A stretch of 38,369 nt of DNA from Lachnospiraceae bacterium (GCA_024403255.1 JAKSSE010000009.1:1-38369), one strand, 5' to 3'. Positions 1-9,109 are shown, counted from the first letter of the stretch. Notes: generated from the letters alone by a model not told the origin. A program made the numbers and translations.

Positions 1-2230
1 GTCTCCAATGGAGATATACAGAAAGTATCTTAATATTGGTTCGGTAGACAGTCTTAAACTAAAGTCAATTCAATTTCCTATGCTTGTAGAAGTTGATGGT
101 GTTGAATGCATTCGTCAGCCATTTAGAGATGAAAATGATGAATGTATAAGCGTCTTGATTGGTGTTGAAAACGGGATGAAATTAAGGCTCTCGTATGGAG
201 ACAAGCAGACTATAATTGACGCATCAAAAAAAGCTGTTCCTGAAATGGCTGAATTTGCTCCTGATGTTATTCATATTTATTCATGTGCATCCAGAAGAAG
301 ATATCTGGGGGATGAGATGAGCAGTATGGAAACCTCATTTTTTGAGGATATTGCAACGACTGTGGGCTTTTTTACAAGAGGTGAGATTCTTAGAGTAGGT
401 GATTATCTGCATTTCTTTAACTCTACTATGGTCTATGTGATGGCCAGAGAAGGAGAGAAAGTATCAGATGAGTATTTCATAGATGAAAACGCTTTGACAA
501 GCGATAGCACAGAGGGCATGATACCAAATCTTATAAATTATATTGGTGTCGTGACCAATGAGCTTGAAGGTCAGTTCCTTAGAACTATGTCAGGAATGGC
601 AAACATTTATAAAACAATGTTTATCATTGATACTGAAGCTAAGGAGCTTATTCAGCTTGATAGTGATGACAGAGTAAAGAAACTGCTTTCCGAAAAGGAA
701 GATTATAAAGATAAGTTTAATAACTTTATAGAAAATGTTGTAAACGAGGAATATGTTGATTTAGCGAAGCTCTTCGTAAATATAGATAATCTTTCCGCTA
801 AGATGAAACTGAAAAACACAATTTCATGTGATTTGCTGGGAAAGAATGTGGGCTGGTTTAGAGCACAGTTTGTTGTTATAAACAGGGATAAGGATGGCAA
901 CGCGGATCGCTTTGTATTTACTACTCAGGTAATAGATGACGAGAAAAAGGAACTTGAGGAACAGCATAGGATAGTTGAAAAACTTGCAGATACATATCAT
1001 ACGATACATCTTTTCGATTTAGAGACGGATGGCTGCAAGGAAATTGATACAGTAGAATTATTACATGTTCTTTACAAGAAGCATGTCGCTAATGGAGGTC
1101 AATGCATTCTACATGAAGCAATGAAGGCTTCTGTACGACCAGAGCATCTTGATATGATGCTTGAATTTACTGATTTTTCTACCTTGGATGAAAGACTTAA
1201 TGGTAGAAAAGTTATGGCAATTGATTTTCATGGAGCAATAAATGGCTGGGCAAAAGCACAGTTTATTGAGTATGAAAGAAATAGAAATGGTAATTTATCA
1301 AAAGTCCTTTTTGTTACTCAGATTATTGAAGAAGAAAAACGTAAGGAAGAGGAATTAATTAAAAAATCCACTATAGATGAGCTTACGGGACTTCTTAATA
1401 GAAGAGCATATGAAGAAGCGATTAGGGATTTGAAGTCGGATAGTGATCTTTCATATGTTATTTGCTCTTTGGATGTTAATGGTTTAAAAGTTGTAAATGA
1501 TGATATTGGACATTCAGCTGGCGATGAACTTTTACGTGGCGCAGCAGAAGTTTTATCAAGATGCCTTGGAGCTTATGGTAAAGTCTTTAGAATAGGTGGA
1601 GATGAATTCAATGCTATAATTGTTGCGAGCGATGAGAGAATAAAGCTTCTTGCAGACGATCTTGATAACTCTATGTTGGCATGGACAGGTAAGGAAGTAG
1701 ATTCTTTATCTATTTCATATGGTTTTGCTTCACGAAATGAATTTCCAGATAAGACTGTAGATGAACTTGAGGAGATTGCTGATCAGCGAATGTATGAAAG
1801 CAAGGAAGCTTATTACAGACATGGTGGTCAGGACAGAAGAAGTCAAAAACAGGTCTATGATATGATTTGTAAGTCCTATATAAAGATTTTATCTGTTAAT
1901 CTTTCAGAGGATAATTACAGGATTATCAAAACCAATGAATCTGAAATGAAAAAAGACAAAGGCTATAGTGATGAATCTATTTCAAAATGGCTTACTCTGT
2001 TTGCCCAAAGTGGTCAGGTTCATCCAGAAGATAAAGATAGATTTATCGAAAAAACAAATCTTGACTATTTAAGAAGATATTTCGAGAAACATGATGATGA
2101 TTTTACGCTTATCTATCGAAGAAAAATTGAAGATGGCTACGAAAATGTCTTGATGGAAATAACAAAAACAGATAATTTTAAGGATAGTGATATGGAGGTA
2201 TTCCTATATATTAAAAAAATAGGAGAATAA
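1..2230 (+). CDS. FIST / PAS-like / GGDEF diguanylate cyclase, 5'-truncated by window edge
   Basis: This is probably a membrane-independent sensor that makes cyclic di-GMP. Counting from the first ATG at 8, residues about 1-150 resemble the C-terminal half of a FIST ligand-binding domain (SCASRRRYLG at 92-101, GFFTRGEI near 120-127). Two PAS-like segments follow, each ending in a similar FVxTQxIxxEKK linker (about 200-320 and 330-450). A GGDEF domain covers about 455-610, with DELTGLLNRR and an intact GGDEF at 530-534. A further PAS-like stretch fills about 625-740. The RxxD inhibitory site expected just before GGDEF is absent (GAYG there), so product inhibition through that site is unlikely. 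The frame is open to the window edge, no ribosome binding site precedes the ATG at 8, and the FIST N-terminal half is missing. The true start therefore lies upstream. The domain order is inferred by eye. Confidence 0.85.
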   Translation, partial: SPMEIYRKYLNIGSVDSLKLKSIQFPMLVEVDGVECIRQPFRDENDECISVLIGVENGMKLRLSYGDKQTIIDASKKAVPEMAEFAPDVIHIYSCASRRRYLGDEMSSMETSFFEDIATTVGFFTRGEILRVGDYLHFFNSTMVYVMAREGEKVSDEYFIDENALTSDSTEGMIPNLINYIGVVTNELEGQFLRTMSGMANIYKTMFIIDTEAKELIQLDSDDRVKKLLSEKEDYKDKFNNFIENVVNEEYVDLAKLFVNIDNLSAKMKLKNTISCDLLGKNVGWFRAQFVVINRDKDGNADRFVFTTQVIDDEKKELEEQHRIVEKLADTYHTIHLFDLETDGCKEIDTVELLHVLYKKHVANGGQCILHEAMKASVRPEHLDMMLEFTDFSTLDERLNGRKVMAIDFHGAINGWAKAQFIEYERNRNGNLSKVLFVTQIIEEEKRKEEELIKKSTIDELTGLLNRRAYEEAIRDLKSDSDLSYVICSLDVNGLKVVNDDIGHSAGDELLRGAAEVLSRCLGAYGKVFRIGGDEFNAIIVASDERIKLLADDLDNSMLAWTGKEVDSLSISYGFASRNEFPDKTVDELEEIADQRMYESKEAYYRHGGQDRRSQKQVYDMICKSYIKILSVNLSEDNYRIIKTNESEMKKDKGYSDESISKWLTLFAQSGQVHPEDKDRFIEKTNLDYLRRYFEKHDDDFTLIYRRKIEDGYENVLMEITKTDNFKDSDMEVFLYIKKIGE

Positions 2231-2232
2231 CT

Positions 2233-3273
2233 ATGAAAAGAAGAATAATAGCATTATTTTTAGCTATGACTTTGGCTATAGGTGTGTCGGCCTGTGGAGC
2301 AAAAAAGGAAGCTCCAAAGGTGGAGGTTTCTGAAGAAAAAGAAGAGGATATTTCACAGGTTCCAGAAAGTCTTGTTGAGCCTCAGACTCCAGAAGAACAT
2401 GAACCGGTTGCTAATCCAGGTGAAGTTACTTTTGCTACATTTGCTGGTAATTACAGTTTTATGTCAGGCGCAGGCGCATGGTCTACAGATGTGACAATCT
2501 ATGATGATGGAGCATTTGAAGGAAGCTTCCATGACAGTGATATGGGAGATGTTGGCGATGGCTATGAAAATGGAACAGTTTATTACTGCAATTTTAGTGG
2601 TAAGTTTACCGAGCTTGTAAAAAAAGATGAATTTACCTATACATGTTCATTGGAGAGTATCACTCAGGAAGGTACCCCTAACACAGAAGAAATCAGTAAA
2701 GAAGATGGCATAAAATATATCTGTTCGGAGCCTTACGGATTTGATAATGCAAAGGATTTTGAGTTTTATCTTCCTGGAAAAAGTGTTGGCGAACTCAACA
2801 ATGATTTCACCACCTGGCTTTCAATAAGATTTAGTCAGCCATATCCAGATACCTTGCCTTGCAAAGCATTTAATAACCTTGCAGAAAATGAAGGCTTTGA
2901 GGAATTTTCAGGATATATGGAGGATATAAATGTAGAGTATCCAGAGTCTCTTCCTGTTGAAGATTATCAGCTTGCAGGTTCTTACCACAATGAATCTCTT
3001 AATGTCACAATGAATATTTCAATCTTTTCTGATGTGATTGATGTGGATGGTGAGATAGGTAATATCACATGGGATATACCAGAGGATTCATATATCTGGA
3101 ATTCTGATGCAAGAATTACAAAGTCAGGTAACGAATTTACTATTTTGCCAGATTACGGCGAGTATAAGATGGTAGTTACTGATAACACTGACGGACATAT
3201 TGTCCTTCACTTATATAACTCTAATGGATTTGATTGTGGTGAGTATGTAATGACAACACATTTTGAAAGCTAG
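2233..3273 (+). CDS. Lipoprotein of unknown function
   Basis: 346 residues. A lipoprotein signal peptide is clear: MKRR, a hydrophobic core and the lipobox VSAC with Cys21 as the lipidated residue. An acidic, proline-containing linker (about 25-65) leads to a secreted region rich in aromatic, Gly and Asp residues that looks like repeated beta-sandwich units. I do not recognise a family. AGGAG at 2220-2224 lies inside the end of the GGDEF gene and the start is 2 bases after its stop, so the two genes are co-transcribed and probably translationally coupled. The protein should sit on the outer face of the membrane. Related-looking lipoproteins of unknown role are common in Lachnospiraceae. Confidence 0.8.
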   Translation: MKRRIIALFLAMTLAIGVSACGAKKEAPKVEVSEEKEEDISQVPESLVEPQTPEEHEPVANPGEVTFATFAGNYSFMSGAGAWSTDVTIYDDGAFEGSFHDSDMGDVGDGYENGTVYYCNFSGKFTELVKKDEFTYTCSLESITQEGTPNTEEISKEDGIKYICSEPYGFDNAKDFEFYLPGKSVGELNNDFTTWLSIRFSQPYPDTLPCKAFNNLAENEGFEEFSGYMEDINVEYPESLPVEDYQLAGSYHNESLNVTMNISIFSDVIDVDGEIGNITWDIPEDSYIWNSDARITKSGNEFTILPDYGEYKMVVTDNTDGHIVLHLYNSNGFDCGEYVMTTHFES

Positions 3274-3281
3274 GAGGCATT

Positions 3282-3668
3282 ATGGAAAATAATGAGATTT
3301 TATGGAGTGACAGAAAAAGATGGATTTTATTTGGCCTTCCTTGGTCATTTACAAAGTATTCTCTGACTGATAACAGACTTTTAATAGATACAGGATTTTT
3401 CACCACAAATACTGATGAAGTTCGCCTTTACAGAATAAATGATTTATCTTTGACAAGAAATCTTCTCCAAAAGATGGGAAACATGGGAACTATCAAAGTG
3501 AACAGCTATGATAAAACCATGGGTAATTTTGAGATTAAGAATATTAAAAACCCACAGGAAGTAAAAGAGAAATTAAGCAGACTTGTAGAGGAAGAACGCG
3601 ATAAGAAGCGTGTTTATGCAAGAGAAGTAATGGGAGACGATTGCGACTGCGATCATGATGGGGTGTAA
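3282..3668 (+). CDS. Small bacterial PH-domain (bPH2-like) protein
   Basis: 128 residues. The pattern ILWSDRKRW, then FTKYSLTDNRLLIDTGFFTTNTDEVRLYRINDLSLTRNLLQKM, matches the bacterial PH (bPH2/DUF304, YdbS-like) fold. In that family a 'Y.lT.drl....G......e.l.l..i.d' core is typical. Most relatives are fused to membrane helices; this one has none, so it is probably cytoplasmic or peripheral to the membrane. The C-terminus is acidic and Cys-containing (DDCDCDHDGV). A strong AGGAGG sits 6 bases before the ATG, and the gene follows the lipoprotein by 8 bases. No specific function is known for stand-alone bPH2 proteins. Confidence 0.75.
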   Translation: MENNEILWSDRKRWILFGLPWSFTKYSLTDNRLLIDTGFFTTNTDEVRLYRINDLSLTRNLLQKMGNMGTIKVNSYDKTMGNFEIKNIKNPQEVKEKLSRLVEEERDKKRVYAREVMGDDCDCDHDGV

Positions 3669-3669
3669 A

Positions 3670-4194
3670 ATGAAAGATTTAAAGGACTATGTAAGAACAA
3701 TACCTGACTTTCCAGAACCAGGAATAATGTTTAGAGACATCACTACTGTACTACGTGATGCTGATGGATTTAAGCTTGCTATTGATCTTATGCTCGAATG
3801 CCTTAAGGATGTTGAGTTTGATGTGCTTGCATTAGCGGAATCAAGAGGTTTTATTTTTGGAAGCGTGCTTGCATATGAGCTTCATAAGCCTATTACCTTA
3901 GTAAGAAAAAAGGGAAAACTTCCGGCCAAAACCATATCTGAAAAGTATGAGCTTGAATATGGCACAGCGGAGCTTGAAATATTATTAGATGCTGTAAAGG
4001 AAGGCGATAAGGTTGTTGTAATTGACGATCTTCTTGCTACTGGAGGCACAATCGAAGCCTGCTGTAAGCTTATTGAAGCTTTGGGCGGGGAAGTAGCTGA
4101 TATTTTAGTTTTAATGGAGCTTCAGGGCCTTAATGGCAGAGAAAAACTCAGTAAATACAGAGTTGACTCTGTCTTAAAATATGAAGGTAAATAG
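3670..4194 (+). CDS. apt: Adenine phosphoribosyltransferase
   Basis: Converts adenine plus PRPP to AMP in purine salvage. The protein has the family N-terminus MKDLKDYVRTIPDFPEPGIMFRDIT, the RKKGKLP loop, and the PRPP-binding motif VVVIDDLLATGGT near residues 117-129. From the ATG at 3670 it is 174 residues, the usual Apt length. An in-frame ATG at 3655 would add MMGCK and overlap the previous gene. I prefer 3670 because it gives the conserved N-terminus and begins 1 base after the upstream stop, although the binding site (GGGGTG) is weak. This points to coupling with the bPH2 gene. It lies directly before a purine permease, so uptake and salvage are encoded together. Confidence 0.96.
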   Translation: MKDLKDYVRTIPDFPEPGIMFRDITTVLRDADGFKLAIDLMLECLKDVEFDVLALAESRGFIFGSVLAYELHKPITLVRKKGKLPAKTISEKYELEYGTAELEILLDAVKEGDKVVVIDDLLATGGTIEACCKLIEALGGEVADILVLMELQGLNGREKLSKYRVDSVLKYEGK

Positions 4195-4208
4195 GAAAGG
4201 AGAGAGTT

Positions 4209-5630
4209 TTGGAAAAATTATTTAAACTCAAAGAAAACGGAACAACCGTCAAAACAGAGATTATCGCTGGTTTGACAACATTCATGACAATGGCTTATAT
4301 CATTGCCCTGAATCCAAACATTCTTACAAATTATGATGTAGGATCACCACTTTGGAACGGCGTATTCTTGGCTACCTGTATCGCATCCTTTGTTGCTATG
4401 GTTGCAATGGGTCTTTTAGCTAATAAGCCATTCTGCCTTGCACCAGGTATGGGAATTAATACTTTCTTTGCGGTTGTTACAGGTAACCTTGTTGCAATGG
4501 TTGGTATGGATTATGTTAAATCATTTCAGTCAGTTCTTTGCATCGTTCTTATCGAAGGTATTGTTTTCCTTATTCTTTCTATTTTTAATATCAGAGAGAA
4601 GATTGTAGAGGCAATTCCACTTGGCGTTAGACTTGGTATTTCACCTGCAATTGGTCTTATGCTTATGAACATTGGTTTTGGTTCAAATATCTATATTGCA
4701 GATGAGAACTTCAATCAATTCTTTGTTATGAAAGACTTCTTTGGAGCACTTACCGCTGGCAATGCAAAAGCTACTATGGGCTCAGCTTATCCAGTGATGG
4801 TTCTTTCAGTAATTACCCTTTTCGTTGGATTATTTACTATCGTTGTCCTTGCTCAGAAGGGTGTTAAAGCATGTGTTATCATCGGTATGCTTGTAGCTTC
4901 AGTTGTATACTGGATTGGTCAGGCAGCATTCCTTGGAACAAATCCATTTGCATCACTTATGGCTGCATCTTGGACTCCAGCATTTGGTGATATGGCTGCT
5001 ACAACTTTATTTAAGTTTAACTTTAGCGGTCTTATGGATATTGGCTGGTTTACAATTATTACTCTTGTAATCACCTTCTGTATCATCGATATGTTTGATA
5101 CTATTGGAACCTTGGTTGGTACCGCTTCACGTGCAAACATGGTAGATGAGCAGGGCAACATGCCTAACATGAAAGAAGCACTTCTTTCAGATGCTATCGG
5201 AACTGTAGTTGGTTCATGCACCGGTACTTCTACCGTTACTACATTCATTGAGTCAGCATCAGGTGTAGAGGCTGGTGGTAGAACTGGTCTTACCGCTATT
5301 ACCTGCGGCGTTGTATTTTTAGCATGCATCTTCATTTCACCTGTTGCAGCAGTAATTCCTGCAGCAGCTACATCAGCAGCACTTATCTATGTAGGTGTTC
5401 TTATGGTTAGCTCGCTTTCAAAGATTGATTTTGCAGATATTTCGATTGCGCTTCCTGTAGCAATCATGCTTATTGCAATGCCAATTTCAGGATCAATTGG
5501 ACATGCAATCGGTCTTGGTCTTATTTCATATACTATAGTTAAAATATTTACCGGAAAGGCAAAGGAAGTTTCAGCTCTTACATATGTAATTTCAGCAATC
5601 TTCCTTATCAAGTTCTTCTTGGCAGTATAA
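4209..5630 (+). CDS. NCS2-family purine (adenine/guanine/hypoxanthine) permease, AzgA/PbuG type
   Basis: 473 residues with about 12-14 predicted membrane helices. The N-terminal signature TEIIAGLTTFMTMAYIIALNPNIL and the segment NKPFCLAPGMGINTFFAV are characteristic of the AzgA-like branch of the NCS2 nucleobase:cation symporters. So is TGTSTVTTFIESASGVEAGGRTG near residues 340-360. The start is TTG at 4209, preceded by a good AGGAGAG (about 4197-4204), 14 bases after the apt stop. Adjacency to apt suggests a nucleobase imported for salvage, probably adenine, but the sequence does not settle the substrate. A terminator follows at 5653. Confidence 0.93.
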   Translation: MEKLFKLKENGTTVKTEIIAGLTTFMTMAYIIALNPNILTNYDVGSPLWNGVFLATCIASFVAMVAMGLLANKPFCLAPGMGINTFFAVVTGNLVAMVGMDYVKSFQSVLCIVLIEGIVFLILSIFNIREKIVEAIPLGVRLGISPAIGLMLMNIGFGSNIYIADENFNQFFVMKDFFGALTAGNAKATMGSAYPVMVLSVITLFVGLFTIVVLAQKGVKACVIIGMLVASVVYWIGQAAFLGTNPFASLMAASWTPAFGDMAATTLFKFNFSGLMDIGWFTIITLVITFCIIDMFDTIGTLVGTASRANMVDEQGNMPNMKEALLSDAIGTVVGSCTGTSTVTTFIESASGVEAGGRTGLTAITCGVVFLACIFISPVAAVIPAAATSAALIYVGVLMVSSLSKIDFADISIALPVAIMLIAMPISGSIGHAIGLGLISYTIVKIFTGKAKEVSALTYVISAIFLIKFFLAV

Positions 5631-5652
5631 ATTAAACTATATAATAACCTTG

Positions 5653-5684
5653 AGTGCCCCAAGTGATTTTGGGGCACTTTTTTT
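5653..5684 (+). terminator. Rho-independent terminator of the apt-permease operon
   Basis: A perfect 10-bp stem (AGTGCCCCAA at 5653-5662 with TTGGGGCACT at 5669-5678) with a 6-base loop is followed by a run of seven Ts. It lies 22 bases after the permease stop and closes the operon. Confidence 0.92.
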
Positions 5685-5705
5685 ACGAAAATAATGGGCA
5701 ACAAG

Positions 5706-5734
5706 TTGATAATATTTCAATTGGATGGTACTAT
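5706..5734 (+). promoter_or_regulatory. Putative sigma-A promoter for the hybrid histidine kinase
   Basis: TTGATA at 5706-5711 is separated by 17 bases from TACTAT at 5729-5734. The start codon is 24 bases after the -10. The -35 matches 5 of 6 bases and the -10 only 4 of 6. An overlapping TATAGT (5732-5737) is an alternative -10 with poor spacing. Confidence 0.4.
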
Positions 5735-5757
5735 AGTAACGGTTAAAGGGGAGCTTT

Positions 5758-7491
5758 GTGGGTAAAAATAAGTCTGTTGAATTAATGCATAATGAAAAGG
5801 GCGAATTAAGCGAAGGGTTTATGATGAAACTCTTTGTTCGTTTGGCTGTCGTGCTCATATTAAGCTGTCTTATGGGCACGGGGATGACCATTTTTTATAA
5901 TGGTTTTGTAAAAGCTGTTTTGCCTAATATTGGCGTGCTTTTTATTATGTTGGGAATTCTACTTCTCACCTTAAAAACTAAAAAACATATCGCTGGAACG
6001 TGGGCGTTAGTTTTTGTGAATGGTTTCTATCAGTTCCCTATTCTTTGTTTTCTTAGAGGATCTTCAATTCTTTTATATTTTTTGATGATTCTTGTAATCG
6101 TTGTGTTTATTACTTCAGAGAAAAGACGAATTATTAATTTCTTTATAAATTTAGGCTTGTATTTAGCCTTTATTGGTGTGTGCCGCAAGTTTAGCCCGGT
6201 ATGGAAGAGTATGCCTAAAGTAGCTGTTCAATCGACTGTTATAGCATTTATTACTGTTGCAATTGTAATCCTTTTCTTTGAGATGCTGTTTATCAAGATG
6301 TTTACAACTTATAATCAGGAGCTCATAGAAAAGAATAAATCAAAATCAGAATTTATTGCGAGTGTATCGCATGAGATAAGAACACCTGTTAATGGCATTA
6401 TAGGTATGAACGAGATGATTCTTCGTGAATCTACACAGGATGTCGTTAAGAGTTATGCGAATGATGCTAAGGTTTCCGGAAAACTCCTTTTGGATTTGAT
6501 AAATGAAATCCTTGATTTATCAAAGCTTGAAGCAGGTAAGATGGAGATTATTCCTGCAAATTATTACACTAAGGATGTTATTCAGAAGCTTGTAACAGTT
6601 ATAACGGATAAGGCAGTAGCTAAGAGTCTTATTTTTGAATGTGATATCGATAAGAATATCCCTGCTCAGTTTAATGGAGATGATATTAAGCTCGTTCAGA
6701 TTACATTGAATCTTCTTACAAACGCAGTAAAGTATACAGCTGAAGGTACTGTTACATTAAAGATGGGTTATAAGACGGTTGGAGATAAATATTTCCTTCA
6801 GGTGGCTGTAAAAGATACTGGAAGGGGCCTATCAAAGCAGGAACAGGAAGATTTATTTGTTGCATTTAAGCGTTTGGACGGAAATACTACCAGAAGTATT
6901 GAAGGTACAGGGCTTGGCCTTAATCTTACAGCAAACCTTCTTGAACTTATGGGAAGTAAGCTTCAAATCGATTCAGAAGTAGGAAAGGGATCAACCTTCT
7001 ATTTTGAACTTGAACAGGAAGTAGTTGATGAAACTCCAATGGGAGAATGGGAGCTTGAGGAGGAAACTCCAGAAGCTGTCCAACAGGAGTTTGAAGCTCC
7101 AGATGCAAAGATTCTTATTGTAGATGATAATAAGATTAATAGAAAGACTATAGCATATCTTTTGAAGCGTACTAAGATTGATGTCACATTGGCAGAATCG
7201 GGACATAAGTGTCTTGAACTTGTAAAAGATAATAAATATGACATCATCTTCCTGGATCATCAGATGCCTGATTTAAATGGTATTGATACAAAGATTCTTA
7301 TGGATGAGATGGGAGATTATCCTTGCAAGAATACTCCGGTTATTGCATTTACTGCAGATGCAGCACCAGAAAGCCTTAAATTATATGATGAATACGGATT
7401 TGCGGCTCACCTTATTAAGCCAGTAGATCCTAGAAAACTTGATCAGATGCTTTTGGAGTATTTGCCAGAGCGATTAATTAAAGCAGTATAA
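5758..7491 (+). CDS. Hybrid sensor histidine kinase with C-terminal receiver domain
   Basis: 577 residues. Five to seven membrane helices occupy about 20-190 with no obvious extracellular sensor domain. A HisKA domain follows with phosphoacceptor His205 in SVSHEIRTPVNGI. The HATPase_c domain has its N box near Asn322 (NLLTNAVKY), G1 box DTGRG and G2 box GTGLGLNL. A receiver domain covers about 455-575 with LIVDDNKINR, phosphoacceptor Asp500 in FLDHQMPD, and the conserved Lys of IKPVD. There is no DNA-binding or Hpt domain, so output must pass to an unlinked partner. The GTG start at 5758 has AAAGGGGAG just upstream. It stands alone between two terminators, without a cognate regulator gene. 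Confidence 0.92.
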   Translation: MGKNKSVELMHNEKGELSEGFMMKLFVRLAVVLILSCLMGTGMTIFYNGFVKAVLPNIGVLFIMLGILLLTLKTKKHIAGTWALVFVNGFYQFPILCFLRGSSILLYFLMILVIVVFITSEKRRIINFFINLGLYLAFIGVCRKFSPVWKSMPKVAVQSTVIAFITVAIVILFFEMLFIKMFTTYNQELIEKNKSKSEFIASVSHEIRTPVNGIIGMNEMILRESTQDVVKSYANDAKVSGKLLLDLINEILDLSKLEAGKMEIIPANYYTKDVIQKLVTVITDKAVAKSLIFECDIDKNIPAQFNGDDIKLVQITLNLLTNAVKYTAEGTVTLKMGYKTVGDKYFLQVAVKDTGRGLSKQEQEDLFVAFKRLDGNTTRSIEGTGLGLNLTANLLELMGSKLQIDSEVGKGSTFYFELEQEVVDETPMGEWELEEETPEAVQQEFEAPDAKILIVDDNKINRKTIAYLLKRTKIDVTLAESGHKCLELVKDNKYDIIFLDHQMPDLNGIDTKILMDEMGDYPCKNTPVIAFTADAAPESLKLYDEYGFAAHLIKPVDPRKLDQMLLEYLPERLIKAV

Positions 7492-7505
7492 ATATTAAAG
7501 TAATA

Positions 7506-7546
7506 AAAAAGATGGCGTGTACACATTTGGTACACGCCATCTTTTT
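7506..7546. terminator. Bidirectional terminator between convergent genes
   Basis: A 16-bp perfect stem (AAAAAGATGGCGTGTA at 7506-7521, complement at 7531-7546) has a 9-base loop. A-rich and T-rich flanks make it work in both directions. It serves the histidine kinase (+) and the DUF1846 gene (-). Confidence 0.93.
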
Positions 7547-7555
7547 GTCTGATTG

Positions 7556-9040
7556 TTAGTTGTGATATAAGCCCTGATTCTGGTATTCAGCTTCGCAGGT
7601 AAGATTGATTCCGAGCTTTTTAAAGGCTGCAATATCAACCTGTGCAAGTATAACAGAAGAGTGAGCTTCTGAACCTTTAAGGTTTTCAAGCTGATCTAGA
7701 GCTTTCTTTGCGTTATCATCTGTGGTTGCACAAACAGAAAGAGCAATTAAAACTTCCTCGATGTGTAAAAGAGGGTTTTTATTGCGAAGGTGTGTAACCT
7801 TTAAGTTCTGAATTGGCTCGATGACAGTAGGACTGATTAAGTCGATAGAATCATCAATGCCAGCTAAATGTTTGAGCGCATTAAGAAGCATTGCTGATGA
7901 AGCACCGAGAAGAGAGCTTGTCTTTCCGGTAAGGATGGTGCCATCGTTAAGCTCGATAGCTGAAGCAGGCTCGCCTGTTAACTGAGCTTTGGTCATAGCT
8001 GCAGATACAACTGGTCTGTCAGCAATTGAGATTTCTGCTTTCTTCATAAGAAGCTCAATTTTTCTTGCTTCTTCAGCGTTAGCTGACCCCTGACGCTTTC
8101 TGCAAAGTGCATCATAGTATCTACGAATGATTTCCTGTTTTGAAGCAGCCTTGGTAACATCGTCGTCTACTATACCAAAGCCTGCCATATTAACACCCAT
8201 GTCGGTAGGTGACTTATAAGGGCATTCACCCATGATTTCCTGGAACATAGCCTCGAGAACAGGGAAGATTTCAACGTCACGATTGTAGTTGACTGTTGTT
8301 TCACCATAAGCCTCGAGATGGAATGGGTCAATCATGTTAACATCTGCAAGGTCTGCAGTAGCTGCCTCGTATGCAAGGTTAACAGGATGATTAAGTGGAA
8401 TACTCCAGATAGGGAAAGTCTCGTATTTTGCATATCCAGCCTTTACGCCGCGCTTATATTCGTTATAGAGCTGTGAAAGACAGGTTGCCATCTTTCCAGA
8501 ACCAGGACCAGGTGCTGTAATTACAACAAGTGGACGAGTGGTTTCGATATACTGATTTTTGCCATAGCCATCATCTGAAACTATTTTCTGGATATCAGAA
8601 GGGTATCCAGCGATAGGATAGTGACGATATACTTTAAGGCCAAGCGATTCAAGTTTTTTCTGATAAGCGATTGCTGAAGGCTGCTCAGAAAATCTTGTAA
8701 GACAGATTGAACCAACAAATAAACCATAGCTTCTGAAAGCATCGATAAGACGAAGAACGTCCATGTCGTAGGTGATGCCTAAGTCGCCACGAACTTTATT
8801 GTTTTCTATGTCGTTTGCGTTGATAACAATGACAATCTCAGCCTGATCTTTAAGCTGAGTGAGCATGTTGATTTTAGAATCTGGTTTAAAACCAGGAAGA
8901 ACTCTTGAAGCGTGAAAGTCATCAAATAATTTACCACCAAATTCAAGGTATAATTTACCACCAAATTTAGCGATTCTTTCCTTAATCTTTTCAGACTGCA
9001 AAGAAAGATATTTTTCGTTGTCAAAACCTATATTGTTCAT
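7556..9040 (-). CDS. DUF1846 family protein
   Basis: 494 residues, the usual size for this conserved Firmicutes family of unknown function. The N-terminus MNNIGFDNEKYLSLQSEKI and the segment VVITAPGPGSGKMATCLSQLYNEYKRG, near residues 180-206, are typical. The second segment is P-loop-like but not a canonical Walker A, so nucleotide binding is only a possibility. IWSIPLNHPVNLAYEAATADLADVNMIDPFHLEAYG follows. I chose the ATG at 9040 because AGGAGG (9050-9045 on the - strand) lies 4 bases upstream and the product then starts as relatives do. A longer frame from 9082 would run through a palindrome. It is expected to be cytoplasmic and monocistronic. Structures exist for the family, but I know of no established reaction. 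Confidence 0.9.
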   Translation of the reverse strand: MNNIGFDNEKYLSLQSEKIKERIAKFGGKLYLEFGGKLFDDFHASRVLPGFKPDSKINMLTQLKDQAEIVIVINANDIENNKVRGDLGITYDMDVLRLIDAFRSYGLFVGSICLTRFSEQPSAIAYQKKLESLGLKVYRHYPIAGYPSDIQKIVSDDGYGKNQYIETTRPLVVITAPGPGSGKMATCLSQLYNEYKRGVKAGYAKYETFPIWSIPLNHPVNLAYEAATADLADVNMIDPFHLEAYGETTVNYNRDVEIFPVLEAMFQEIMGECPYKSPTDMGVNMAGFGIVDDDVTKAASKQEIIRRYYDALCRKRQGSANAEEARKIELLMKKAEISIADRPVVSAAMTKAQLTGEPASAIELNDGTILTGKTSSLLGASSAMLLNALKHLAGIDDSIDLISPTVIEPIQNLKVTHLRNKNPLLHIEEVLIALSVCATTDDNAKKALDQLENLKGSEAHSSVILAQVDIAAFKKLGINLTCEAEYQNQGLYHN

Positions 9041-9055
9041 AAAACCTCCTGCTAT

Positions 9056-9074
9056 CATGTGCACTTTGCACATG
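9056..9074 (-). repeat. Perfect 8-bp inverted repeat in the DUF1846 leader
   Basis: CATGTGCA (9056-9063), a 3-base spacer and TGCACATG (9067-9074) form a perfect dyad. It ends 5 bases before the Shine-Dalgarno of the DUF1846 gene and lies just after the likely transcription start. It could be an operator for a dimeric regulator or an RNA hairpin near the ribosome binding site. Confidence 0.6.
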
Positions 9075-9088
9075 AAATACAAGAGTAG

Positions 9089-9109
9089 ATTATACTATAT
9101 ATAGTATAA
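9089..9109 (-). promoter_or_regulatory. Likely DUF1846 promoter -10 inside a 20-bp perfect palindrome
   Basis: Read on the - strand, TATAAT occupies 9094-9089. It overlaps the perfect palindrome TTATACTATATATAGTATAA (9090-9109). No convincing -35 is present. A palindrome over the -10 and spacer is what a repressor site would look like, although AT-only dyads also arise by chance. Confidence 0.4.

Noticed and set aside
3655-3669. Earlier in-frame ATG for apt at 3655
   Set aside because: It would add MMGCK, absent from the family N-terminus, and overlap the bPH2 gene by 14 bases. The ATG at 3670 gives the standard protein.
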